DNA of 64,000 nucleotides, taken from the NCBI GenBank assembly GCA_004134985.1, contig REGQ01000012.1, forward strand, positions 118,084 to 182,083, given 5' to 3'. The DNA is from Paenibacillaceae bacterium (GTDB taxonomy: Bacteria; Bacillota; Bacilli; Paenibacillales; Paenibacillaceae). Made by a program: the position numbers and the translations under genes. Numbering within the stretch: position 1 is the first letter of the stretch; every line of letters begins with the position of its first letter. Below, one piece after another: positions 52,531-60,210 of this stretch. The notes beneath the pieces are model-generated. The model made no database searches. It saw only the letters and a program-made list of their open reading frames with translations, and was not told where the DNA came from.

Positions 52531-52908
52531 ATGAAGAAATTTATTAGCCATGTACAAGTGCCAGTTAACAATTTGGATGATTCTATTGATTGGTATGTAA
52601 AGTTCTTGGGAGGAACTCTTGCGGCAAATTTTGGAGTCTTTGCAATTATTGAATTCAACGAAGGACCAAACATTAATCTATGGAAGACTAATGATAATAC
52701 TACAAGCACATTTACAGTTGATGGGGAACCATTTCCAACTATAGGGATAGAAGTCGAGAACATAGATCATGTAATTACTTCAATAAAAGAATCTGGATCT
52801 GATTATGAAGGGGCTGGACAGCCAACTCTAGACGAAGAAGGCAGGAAGTTTTTCCGTTTCTTCGATCCAACGGGAAATATGATTGTAGTACATGAAGAGC
52901 CTAAATAA
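52531..52908 (+). CDS. Cassette 3: VOC/glyoxalase-fold protein
   Basis: 125 residues. Two beta-alpha-beta-beta-beta modules of the vicinal oxygen chelate fold are visible: FISHVQVPVNNLDDSIDWYV, FGVFAIIEFNEGPNINLW, and the ending FFRFFDPTGNMIVVHEEP with the usual DP-GN turn. Such proteins include antibiotic-binding and dioxygenase members. The substrate is unknown. GAAGAGAGG lies before the ATG. Confidence 0.85.
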   Translation: MKKFISHVQVPVNNLDDSIDWYVKFLGGTLAANFGVFAIIEFNEGPNINLWKTNDNTTSTFTVDGEPFPTIGIEVENIDHVITSIKESGSDYEGAGQPTLDEEGRKFFRFFDPTGNMIVVHEEPK

Positions 52909-52924
52909 AGGATTTGTAAGCACC

Positions 52925-52988
52925 TCGTTGCCATCCCCCGTTGGAGGCTTAAGGTTCTCGGGTTCGTGAATGCGGGAACGTTATAAAA
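52925..52988 (+). repeat. attC-like site 3, right half only
   Basis: Starts in the inner stem (GTTGCCATCCCC, GGAGGCTTAAGG) and ends GGTTCGTGAATGCGGGAAC-GTTATAAAA. The left core and arm are missing, so recombination at this site should be impaired. Confidence 0.7.
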
Positions 52989-53025
52989 AATGGCTGCAAA
53001 TCTGATAAAACATGGGAGGTTATAC

Positions 53026-53703
53026 ATGGGAGTAGATTGGTATGACATGATCGCCAGAAGAAATGGCGGATATAAAAGTAGATCTATATTCACAATCGAA
53101 GGGCAATCCGCAGAGGATTTATTTGAAGAACGTTTGATTAGTTTGTTGCCAAATTTTCGGACGGTAATGGATGCAGGGTGCGGTCACGGTGAATTTACAA
53201 TTCGAATGTCCAAACATGCTAATAAAATCATTGGTTTTGATAATTCAATTGAAATGATTAACATTGCGCAAAAATTATTAGATTCAAGCCAAGTTGATAA
53301 CGTAGAATTTGTTCATACCACGACAAAGTCAGAGTTGCCATTTACGGATGGACAATTTAATTTTATTTACGATCGACGCGGGCCAACGTCAATTATTAAT
53401 CACAGTAGGATATTAGCAACGGATGGTATTATTTTTGGAATTCATAATAATGTAGATAAAGCAAGAGAACGATTAGTCATGAATGGTTATAAGGATATAG
53501 AAATTAATGAGTACAATGAAGCTATATTTTATTTTCCTAACGAGCTGGAGTTTGCGAAATTTTTATCTGACACTCCAGGAAATCCAGACTATACCTTACC
53601 GGAACATGAGGAAGAACTTCAAAAAAAGCTGAATGAAAATCTTATTAATGGAAGAATTGGCTTCAAAGAGCTGAAATACATTTGGAAAGCAGTAAAACCT
53701 TAA
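53026..53703 (+). CDS. Cassette 4: class I SAM-dependent methyltransferase
   Basis: 225 residues from ATG 53026, chosen for TGGGAGG just upstream; an in-frame ATG at 52990 would start inside the site-3 repeat. Motif I is VMDAGCGHGEFTIRMSKHA (~residues 42-60), followed by IIGFDNSIEMINIAQ (motif II). FTDGQFNFIYDRRGP takes the place of the common motif IV. The N-terminal MGVDWYDMIARRNGGYKS resembles a family of small Bacillales methyltransferases. Substrate unknown. Confidence 0.83.
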   Translation: MGVDWYDMIARRNGGYKSRSIFTIEGQSAEDLFEERLISLLPNFRTVMDAGCGHGEFTIRMSKHANKIIGFDNSIEMINIAQKLLDSSQVDNVEFVHTTTKSELPFTDGQFNFIYDRRGPTSIINHSRILATDGIIFGIHNNVDKARERLVMNGYKDIEINEYNEAIFYFPNELEFAKFLSDTPGNPDYTLPEHEEELQKKLNENLINGRIGFKELKYIWKAVKP

Positions 53704-53732
53704 TTGTAAGTAATTCAGAAAAGGCAGCCACA

Positions 53733-53923
53733 TCCTATAACACCGCATTCACGCTGCATCGCATTCGCTCCTTGGTCCGGCTGGAGTTAGGAGAGAACTC
53801 GGGGAGACATTTTCAGCAGCGGGAAAGCAGAATTAACCGGACACATCCGCACCACCTAAACGATCGCGGCCGCTACTTCGCGGCTTAAGTGGCGGGACGT
53901 CGTCAATACCAAACGTTATACGA
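53733..53923 (+). repeat. attC-like site 4
   Basis: Full copy: TCCTATAAC-ACCGC-ATTCACG at left, ACGTCGTCAATACCAAAC-GTTATACGA at right. TCCTATAAC complements the left end of cassette 4 (GTTATAAAA, 52980) at 7 of 9 positions, the weakest pair of the set. Confidence 0.82.
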
Positions 53924-53948
53924 TATTAAAGCAAAGCTAGGGTGAAAC

Positions 53949-54464
53949 ATGAAATTCTGGACCGTTCAGCATATTAATTCTTGGAACACTGCAAAAGAGA
54001 AGGGATATTTAGAAGGAAATCGCGCCTATATCTTCGAGGATTTTTTAGATAGTTATATGTGGATGATGGAACAGATGTCTAAACGTCTGGCAAATTATCA
54101 AGGGAACTTTCCAATTTGGCTTAGGCTTAAAAGACCTGATTTAAGACAAAGCGGTCATTTGAATAAGAAAGAACTTGGAGTTTTATTAGAAGTTGAATTA
54201 AGTGATGATGAAGTATTGATCTCTGATTTTATGGCTTGGCATCTCGTAATAAATAATCATTTTCTTGCTTTGACAGAAGAGGAAGATGATTTGTTCGAAG
54301 CAGACAAACTATCCATGACTAAAGAAGAAAGTTGGACAAGAATATTTGATTACAAAGAACTTAAGAAATACGAGTATTGGAAAGGTGAAGAAAATCTTCA
54401 GGCAGTAACGGGAAGAATTGAAATCTCTAGAATCCGATTAGTTAAACCATTTACCGCAAGATAA
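53949..54464 (+). CDS. Cassette 5: DUF3841 domain protein
   Basis: 171 residues. MKFWTVQHINSWNTAKEKGY at the N-terminus and YMWMMEQMSKRL, IWLRLKRPDLRQSGHL match the DUF3841 family of uncharacterised cytoplasmic proteins. Function unknown. CTAGGGTGAAAC precedes the ATG, within 30 bp of the previous site. AT-rich. Confidence 0.8.
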   Translation: MKFWTVQHINSWNTAKEKGYLEGNRAYIFEDFLDSYMWMMEQMSKRLANYQGNFPIWLRLKRPDLRQSGHLNKKELGVLLEVELSDDEVLISDFMAWHLVINNHFLALTEEEDDLFEADKLSMTKEESWTRIFDYKELKKYEYWKGEENLQAVTGRIEISRIRLVKPFTAR

Positions 54465-54500
54465 CAGATTTTCATAGCAAACCCGAAGAAGACATTAACA

Positions 54501-54690
54501 TCGTATAACACCATGTTCACGCATCGGGCATTCGCCCTCGGTCCGGCAGAAGTTAGGAGTAGATTCGGGGACGCATCTCAGTAACGGGGAAGTTAAATCA
54601 GCCGGACAAATCCGCACCACCTAACCGCGTCGCGACCGTCCTGGTGGCTTATAAGGTGGTAGGAGTCGTGAATACAAGAACGTTATCCGA
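54501..54690 (+). repeat. attC-like site 5
   Basis: Full copy: TCGTATAAC-ACCAT-GTTCACG, inner GCACCACCTAACC/GGCTTATAAGGTGG, and GTCGTGAATACAAGAAC-GTTATCCGA. TCGTATAAC is the perfect reverse complement of GTTATACGA at 53915, the left end of cassette 5. Confidence 0.87.
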
Positions 54691-54721
54691 AATCTCTGCA
54701 GAGAAGGAAGGTGAATAGTGA

Positions 54722-55186
54722 ATGATCAGAGGAGTTAGTTTTGAAATTCCTAATGAATACGGTAGATTTCTCGGACAAATATTGAAGCCATTTAGAGTAG
54801 AAGAACATAATTGGTGGATTGGTGACGAAGAGTCGTACATAATAGCAAATGGGAAAATAGAAGCGCTTTTTCCAGAGTTGATAAATGATATGGAAGGAAA
54901 AACATTAAAGAATATTATTGAGAATAATGATTACTACTTGATATTTCAAGACATAAGGGCTTTTCCTAAAACCAGTAAAACAAGAGAAATTAAGACTTAC
55001 GATGAGTTTCTAAACAGCAACTGTGTACTGGCATTGTTAGTTGTAGATAGTTCTTATATTACTGTTTATTGCAAGGATGTTGAGATGTTAGAAGGATTAT
55101 ACATTAACGCAAATGAACTGGGATATCTAAATCTAAATTTCATAACCGACGAGAATGACTTTAGAACTAGGTTGTCTGTATGGTAG
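54722..55186 (+). CDS. Cassette 6: DUF2691 family protein
   Basis: 154 residues. IRGVSFEIPNEYGRFLGQIL, the middle NDYYLIFQDIRAFPK and the end FITDENDFRTRLSVW match the DUF2691 family known from Bacillus genomes; the function is unknown. GAAGGAAGGTGA precedes the ATG. The gene fills the space between two repeats with 31 and 35 bp to spare. Confidence 0.82.
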   Translation: MIRGVSFEIPNEYGRFLGQILKPFRVEEHNWWIGDEESYIIANGKIEALFPELINDMEGKTLKNIIENNDYYLIFQDIRAFPKTSKTREIKTYDEFLNSNCVLALLVVDSSYITVYCKDVEMLEGLYINANELGYLNLNFITDENDFRTRLSVW

Positions 55187-55221
55187 TTATTTTTTGATAG
55201 CATATCGAGAAGGCAGAGACA

Positions 55222-55473
55222 TCGGATAACACCGCATTCACGCTGCAGGGCATTCGCCCTTTGGTTCGCTAGAAGGAGTTTCGGAGAAGTTGGAGTCAGG
55301 CGAACAACCCTACGAGGCTAAGTCTGGCGACCCGGCGTGACGATCACTGCGTGGTCGCCGCGGCAGCTTAAGCCTCTAGGGTCTGACTTCCAAGATAATC
55401 ATCCTTTTGTATTTTTTTTAATCTTTTTTCAGGGATTCATTTAACGTCTTTTTATTCACGAAACGTTATAGGA
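55222..55473 (+). repeat. attC-like site 6, with ~60 bp insertion in the right arm
   Basis: Left TCGGATAAC-ACCGC-ATTCACG is a perfect complement of GTTATCCGA at 54682, the left end of cassette 6. The right half breaks after CTCTAGGGT near 55382 and resumes at about TTCACGAAAC-GTTATAGGA (55455-55473). The AT-rich DNA between, with T runs, does not belong to the repeat. Confidence 0.8.
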
Positions 55474-55541
55474 AATCAGCGCAAAACAAAAGTAAAACCT
55501 TAAGTTATTTTACAAATTAAAAATGATGGGAGTTAAAAAAA

Positions 55542-55937
55542 ATGACAAAATCAGATACAGCGGTAAAAAGAATTGACTGTGTTTATTTACCCGCAACGAA
55601 TACAGAGGAGTCTGCCAAGTGGTACGTGGATTACTTGGGCTTGCGTCTTAAGAGACCAGTCCATGAGCACCAGGCGCAGCTAGAGATCAGTCCCGAACAG
55701 AGTATCTTTCTAATCAAATCTAAGGAGCCACTTAACATAAATTACATAGAGATTAATGGTACTGAGCAATGTATCTTGACTATGGAAGTTGAGAATTTTG
55801 AAGTGCTATATTCAAAAATGAAGGATAACGGAGTTCATATTTCGGACATCGAGGATAATGGCGGGTGCGGTCATAATTTTTATGCTTACGATCCAGCGGG
55901 GAATAAAATTGATATATGGGGTGGTTGGCCTAAGTAA
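55542..55937 (+). CDS. Cassette 7: VOC/glyoxalase-fold protein
   Basis: 131 residues. VYLPATNTEESAKWYVDYLG and GCGHNFYAYDPAGNKIDIWG are the two halves of a vicinal oxygen chelate fold. A different branch from cassettes 3 and 9. The substrate is unknown. GATGGGAG precedes the ATG. Confidence 0.85.
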   Translation: MTKSDTAVKRIDCVYLPATNTEESAKWYVDYLGLRLKRPVHEHQAQLEISPEQSIFLIKSKEPLNINYIEINGTEQCILTMEVENFEVLYSKMKDNGVHISDIEDNGGCGHNFYAYDPAGNKIDIWGGWPK

Positions 55938-55998
55938 ATCATAAAGGAACTAACATGACAAAAGAATTCATGAAAGCAATTCGAGGAAGGCGCTTACA

Positions 55999-56162
55999 TC
56001 CTATAACAATGTGTTCACGCATCGGGGGTCAAGCACCTCGGTCGCCAGAAGAAAAGTTGGAGATGTAGATTCAGGCGACACATCGCACCGACTAACCGCA
56101 TCGCGGCCGTCCCTTCGGGGATTAAGGTGGAGGGACGTCGTGAATACAAGAACGTTAGCTGA
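55999..56162 (+). repeat. attC-like site 7
   Basis: Full copy: TCCTATAAC-AATGT-GTTCACG and GTCGTGAATACAAGAAC-GTTAGCTGA, with an inner stem CCGACTAACC/GATTAAGGTGG that is weaker than usual. TCCTATAAC is the perfect reverse complement of GTTATAGGA at 55465, the left end of cassette 7. Confidence 0.87.
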
Positions 56163-56216
56163 AATAACTGCAAGAGATTAATCAAAACAAACAACACAAA
56201 TAAGGGAGAGATGATA

Positions 56217-56674
56217 ATGAAGACTTCTCAAATTGAAATTGTTACTTTAGAAGCGAAGTTTTTTATCGGAGTTCCGGTGACTAATGTATTCCAAAGATTT
56301 GATTCAGAAAGAATGAAAGAAGCAAACCAATTTTTCTTGAAAGAAGAAATGAAATTAAAGGGATTATTAATATAGAAGAATACGTTTGCCCTCATTTTGC
56401 AAACGATATATTGTTTACATATATTTACTGTATGGAAGTGGAAGGGATCAGTGATATTCCCAATGGAATGATTGGATTTCATGTGCCTAGTCAAAGGTAC
56501 ATCAAGGTAAGATCATTAGATCAAGATCCATATGCAATAAGCCAGAAATACTTAAAAGAAACAGGTATTGAAAACAATATCAAATCATTAGCATTAGAAG
56601 TATTTAAGTTTGGAGAAGAACAACACTTTAATAATGCGGATATTTATATACCAATAGTAGAAAGAATTTTGTAA
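56217..56674 (+). pseudogene. Cassette 8: effector-binding (GyrI-like) domain protein, frameshifted
   Basis: ATG 56217 follows GGGAGAG and reads KTSQIEIVTLEAKFFIGVPV, but the frame stops at about 56375. The neighbouring frame carries on as NEIKGIINIEEYVCPHFAND, then DIPNGMIGFHVPSQRYIKV and FGEEQHFNNADIYIPI to the TAA at 56674. Together they give a normal-length GyrI-like/AraC effector-binding domain of ~152 residues. One base was lost or gained near 56335, or it is a sequencing error. Confidence 0.8.
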
Positions 56675-56694
56675 GTATCTCAGAAAGGGTTGCT

Positions 56695-56842
56695 TCAGCT
56701 AATACCATATTTACGCGGAGTGCTTTCGTCCCTGGTCCGATTCGGAGCTGAAGAGGATTCGGTTGAAGTATTTTTCAATAACATGGAAGCGGAATCAATT
56801 GGACACACTTGCAGCGACTAAGCGTATCGTTGCCGGCGACTT
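56695..56842 (+). repeat. attC-like site 8, right end lost
   Basis: Left TCAGCTAAT-ACCAT-ATTTACG complements GTTAGCTGA at 56154 (left end of cassette 8) at 8 of 9 positions. The copy runs to GTATCGTTGCCGGCGAC, then breaks; no GTTA core precedes the next gene. Confidence 0.75.
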
Positions 56843-56861
56843 TATTAAAGGAGCGAACTGA

Positions 56862-57230
56862 ATGAAACTGACCAAAGTTAATAATTGCTGCATCCCTGTT
56901 AGCAATGTAAAGCAATCTTCTGATTGGTATGTAGAGCATTTAGGTTGTAATTATGAAGGTCATCAATCAGAGGTGCACTCTTTTTTGAGGTTATCCAGTG
57001 GGCCTGATTTAGATTTAGTCAGAGTGGATAACTGTGTTCAAAATTATCAAGACGGGAAGAAGATTCCGACATTAACCTTTGAGTGTGAAGGTTTTGAAAA
57101 ATTATATGAATATTTGAGAGAAAATAAAATTCAAGTAGATGAAATAATTGATCATGGTTGGGTTGGTAAGTGTTTTGATTTCTATGATCCAGACGGAAAT
57201 AAAGTAACAGTCTGGCAGGCAAATTGCTAA
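56862..57230 (+). CDS. Cassette 9: VOC/glyoxalase-fold protein
   Basis: 122 residues. CCIPVSNVKQSSDWYVEHLG and GKCFDFYDPDGNKVTVWQ mark the vicinal oxygen chelate fold. AAAGGAGCG lies seven bases before the ATG, just past the break of site 8. Substrate unknown. Confidence 0.85.
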   Translation: MKLTKVNNCCIPVSNVKQSSDWYVEHLGCNYEGHQSEVHSFLRLSSGPDLDLVRVDNCVQNYQDGKKIPTLTFECEGFEKLYEYLRENKIQVDEIIDHGWVGKCFDFYDPDGNKVTVWQANC

Positions 57231-57259
57231 TTATAGTTTATTCGATGAGGGTGCTTGCA

Positions 57260-57345
57260 CCAGATAACACCGTATTCACGCGTCGTGTCGTGTCGGTGAC
57301 GCCTTGATCCGGCTGAAGTTTCAAGCGAAAGAGCGGAATCAGCCG
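57260..57345 (+). repeat. attC-like site 9, left half only
   Basis: Opens CCAGATAAC-ACCGT-ATTCACG and continues to GGAATCAGCCGGACAA, then ends; the right half is absent. Its expected partner at the left end of cassette 9 (GTTATCTGG) is lost with the right end of site 8. Confidence 0.7.
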
Positions 57346-57408
57346 GACAATCATTCAAAGGCTATAGAAAAATCATATTATTCAAACAATAATCCAAAGG
57401 AGAGGTAA

Positions 57409-57951
57409 ATGAATAAAAAAATAAGAAGAGCAGATGTAAATGACCTTGATTTCGTTGTTGAAACTGACTTGTTAAATGAAGGGTACACATCGAATGAGGA
57501 TTCAATGACACCAGATGAATTAATGGAACATAGAGACAAAATGAAACGATTTATAGTAGATGAAGATAAAGGAACATTAATAATCGAAGATATTGAACGG
57601 AATATACGTCTTGGTTATATTATGTATCGAATTAGTAATAGGGATAATCTTTATCCTTGGAGAACTGCATTTTGCGAATTGGAGAGGACCCTCTTTCAAA
57701 AAGATGGTCGATTTTTAGAAGTCTTTAATTTGTGGGTGGATTCAAATTATCGCAGGCAAGGAGTTGCAACATTGCTTAAGAAAGAAGTAGAGTTCGAAGC
57801 AAAAAAGCAAGAAGTCAATTTAGTTTATACACATACAGAAGAAGAAAATGAACATGTAATAGAGTTAAATAGAAAACTTGGGTATCATCAAGTTCGACGA
57901 GGGCCAATTTGGGATCATGTTGTTCGTGTTAGTTTAATAAAACATTTATAA
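57409..57951 (+). CDS. Cassette 10: GNAT family N-acetyltransferase
   Basis: 180 residues. KIRRADVNDLDFVVETDLLN opens the domain; the acetyl-CoA motif A is VFNLWVDSNYRRQGVATLLK (residues ~103-122), and EEENEHVIELNRKLGYHQVR closes it. The acceptor is unknown. CCAAAGGAGAGG precedes the ATG. It lies between two half-repeats. Confidence 0.88.
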   Translation: MNKKIRRADVNDLDFVVETDLLNEGYTSNEDSMTPDELMEHRDKMKRFIVDEDKGTLIIEDIERNIRLGYIMYRISNRDNLYPWRTAFCELERTLFQKDGRFLEVFNLWVDSNYRRQGVATLLKKEVEFEAKKQEVNLVYTHTEEENEHVIELNRKLGYHQVRRGPIWDHVVRVSLIKHL

Positions 57952-57961
57952 AACAAGACGA

Positions 57962-58015
57962 TACGCCGCGGCAGCTTAAGCCTCACGGGTTCGTGAATCC
58001 AAAGACGTTATCGGA
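57962..58015 (+). repeat. attC-like site 10, right half only
   Basis: TACGCCGCGGCAGCTTAAGC leads to GGTTCGTGAATCCAAAGAC-GTTATCGGA. The left half is absent. GCCGCGGCAGCTTAAGCCTC is shared with site 6, so sites 6 and 10 are close relatives. Confidence 0.7.
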
Positions 58016-58044
58016 AATCAACGCGACGAAAGGTAGGAATACTG

Positions 58045-58671
58045 ATGAAGTTCTATTTATCCTCATTTAAGATAGGCAACCATGAAAACAAATTATTTGA
58101 AATGACGGCTGCGGGGAATAAGAAAGTTGCTTTTATTAATAGTGCAATGGATTTTGCTACTGATTTGGATAGAAGAAATAAAAGCGATAGGTTAGACATC
58201 CATGAACTTGAGAATCTTGGTTTTAAAGTGGAGATTATAGATTTGAAAATGTATTTCGATAATCCAAATGACCTCGAAGAGACACTGGAACATTTTGATG
58301 TGATTTGGGTTAGAGGAGGAAATACATTTGTTCTGGCCCAAGCAATGAAATTAAGTGGCTTTGATGAGATTATTAAGAAATATTACAGAATCAAAAAGAA
58401 TATCGTTTATGGTGGATACAGTGCAGGTGTATGTATCCTAGGACCAACTTTAAGGGGGATTCATATCGTTGATGAACCGGAACAAAAACCTTATGGGGAA
58501 CAACACCCAACAATTTGGGAAGGTTTAAGTATATTAGATTATGTAATTGCTCCTCATTATAAATCGGATCATCCAGAGTCAGAAGATATTGATAAAGCGA
58601 TTGAGTATATGATTGCAAATGATGTTGCATTTAAGCCTCTACGAGATGGAGAAGTAATAATTATTGAATGA
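58045..58671 (+). CDS. Cassette 11: peptidase E-like (S51) protein
   Basis: 208 residues. FDVIWVRGGNTFVLAQAMK (~residues 84-102) and the nucleophile elbow VYGGYSAGVCILG (~118-130, Ser in GYSAG) are marks of the S51 dipeptidase group with a class-I glutamine amidotransferase-like fold. YVIAPHYKSDHPES supplies the likely His. S51 enzymes cleave Asp-X dipeptides or cyanophycin-type products; the actual substrate is unknown. GAAAGGTAGG precedes the ATG. Confidence 0.87.
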   Translation: MKFYLSSFKIGNHENKLFEMTAAGNKKVAFINSAMDFATDLDRRNKSDRLDIHELENLGFKVEIIDLKMYFDNPNDLEETLEHFDVIWVRGGNTFVLAQAMKLSGFDEIIKKYYRIKKNIVYGGYSAGVCILGPTLRGIHIVDEPEQKPYGEQHPTIWEGLSILDYVIAPHYKSDHPESEDIDKAIEYMIANDVAFKPLRDGEVIIIE

Positions 58672-58693
58672 TCGTGCAGAGAAGGCATTGACG

Positions 58694-58858
58694 TCTGATA
58701 ACATTGTGTTCACGCATCGGCGGACAAGCCGCCTCGGTCCCGGAAGACAAGTCGAGGGAGCAGTTGCGGGAACACATCCGCACCTAAACCACGTCGCGGC
58801 CGCTCACTACGTTCGCTTAAGGTGGTGGGACATCGTGAACACGGAAACGTTATATGAC
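58694..58858 (+). repeat. attC-like site 11
   Basis: Full copy: TCTGATAAC-ATTGT-GTTCACG and CATCGTGAACACGGAAAC-GTTATATGAC; inner stem GCACCTAAACC/GCTTAAGGTGGTG. TCTGATAAC pairs with GTTATCGGA at 58007 (left end of cassette 11) at 8 of 9 positions, the ninth being a G-T pair. Its right core is identical to that of site 1. Confidence 0.85.
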
Positions 58859-58898
58859 AGACCGCGGCTATTCTAATTTAAAGGCAGATGATTAATAA

Positions 58899-59342
58899 AT
58901 GGAATTGGAACTTAGAAAAGCGACTTTATCTGATATAGAAATTTTAGCAGAAATGAACAGGCAGTTAATAGAAGATGAAGGCAGTATGAATCCAATGACT
59001 CTCGACGAATTAAAACAAAGGATGTATGAATGGCTTGAAACATCCTATAACGCTGACTTCCTTATCTTAAATCAGGAAACTGCTGGGTATGCGTTATATC
59101 ATTTTAAACAAAATCAATACGAGCAGAACATCCAGGGTGTTTATTTAAGACAATATTTTATTGGAAGGAAATTCAGGAAGCTTGGTTTGGGCTTGAAGGG
59201 GATTAAATTATTGAAAGAACATCGGTTCAAAGACGTTAATTCAATTGAAATTGATGTATTAGAATCAAACACTACAGGAATGAATTTTTGGGGAAGAGCA
59301 GGATTTAAACCCTATTATACAAACATGAGAATGAAAATATAA
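58899..59342 (+). CDS. Cassette 12: GNAT family N-acetyltransferase
   Basis: 147 residues. LRKATLSDIEILAEMNRQLI opens the domain; motif A is LRQYFIGRKFRKLGLGLKGI (residues ~87-106), with IEIDVLESNTTGMNFWGRAG after it. Substrate unknown. The ribosome binding site is weak (AAAGGCAG). Last unit; no attC-like site follows its stop, so the right end of the array is eroded. Confidence 0.87.
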   Translation: MELELRKATLSDIEILAEMNRQLIEDEGSMNPMTLDELKQRMYEWLETSYNADFLILNQETAGYALYHFKQNQYEQNIQGVYLRQYFIGRKFRKLGLGLKGIKLLKEHRFKDVNSIEIDVLESNTTGMNFWGRAGFKPYYTNMRMKI

Positions 59343-59399
59343 GAATGTGTGGGTATTTTTTCAAGACACACCCGGTATTTTTTTGTGGACGAATACGAA

Positions 59400-60210
59400 G
59401 CTAATGGCTGCAAGAAAATTGTAAGAATAGGGGCGTCGCCTATATGGCTCATTTGTCTGGAGAAAATCCGGCTGACAGAGAGGGCAGCCCAGATGGGAGC
59501 CATATATACGGTGTGGCTGGCCTGCATTGGTCTAGGGCCGATCACGATTAATCTCACCTTCGATTATGGCTATGAACATGCCTTTCGGCTGATGGTCGTG
59601 CTACTCTTCGTCGGCTGCGTCGCATCGTTCGCGATTAACAGAACAACGCCTTTGCATCTCCAGAATGTCAGCTTTGTCGATCAAGCAGCAGGGTTGCGAA
59701 GAAAGCTCGTTCAGTTGAAATGGCTGCTGCCAGGAATGGTTCTGCAGATGACCGCTGCAGGATTGCTGCTTCCGATAATGCCTGGTCATGCCGCTGACGA
59801 TCTCAGTCTGAGTCAGCCGCAATACTCGATGATGCTCTGTCAGGAGGGGCTGGAGCAATACTGTTTCTTGTTCCGATGGGGAAGTTAGCCGATCGATGGG
59901 GGCTCAAGCAAATGCTGGTCACCGGCTTTGTATCGCTTACGGCCGTTTTGGCTCTGTTAGTCGTATCCACACCGCCACCTGCATTAACGATGCTGCTAGC
60001 CTTTATGCTGGGTTTGTCATATTCAGCCGTGCTTCCAGCCTGGAATGCGGTGTTGTCATACCTCGTTCCAGAGGATCAGAAGGGAACCGGGTGGGGCGTA
60101 CTGTCCGGGATTGAAGGGATCGGCATAATGATTGGACCGTTCATCGGGGGATGGATTTCCAGCCAATATACGAATGTCGCTACCATTAGTATCAGTGTTG
60201 CTATGATGGC
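59400..60210 (+). pseudogene. MFS transporter remnant, truncated and frameshifted
   Basis: AAQMGAIYTVWLACIGLGPI and FRLMVVLLFVGCVASF (frame 1, to 59888), then GKLADRWGLKQMLVTGFVSL and VLSYLVPEDQKGTGWGVLSG (frame 2, from 59876) are the middle and C-terminal half of a major facilitator transporter. The N-terminal ~100 residues are missing, a frameshift sits near 59850, and the end is replaced by a DedA fragment. Non-functional. Confidence 0.85.

Noticed and set aside
52990..53025. Upstream ATG for cassette 4 methyltransferase
   Set aside because: It lies at the cassette boundary without a ribosome binding site; ATG 53026 has GGGAGG at proper distance.
50717..59342. CRISPR-like interpretation of the evenly repeated elements
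   Set aside because: Repeats are 150-190 bp, imperfect palindromes, and the spacers are whole genes; no Cas gene is present.
50717..59342. Repeats as simple MITE insertions between genes
   Set aside because: MITE ends would match each other within a copy; here the variable core bases match across the gene, within units. No target duplications were seen.
59343..59390. Terminator after cassette 12
   Set aside because: GGTATTTTTT occurs twice as a direct repeat but the flanking bases do not form a stem longer than four pairs.
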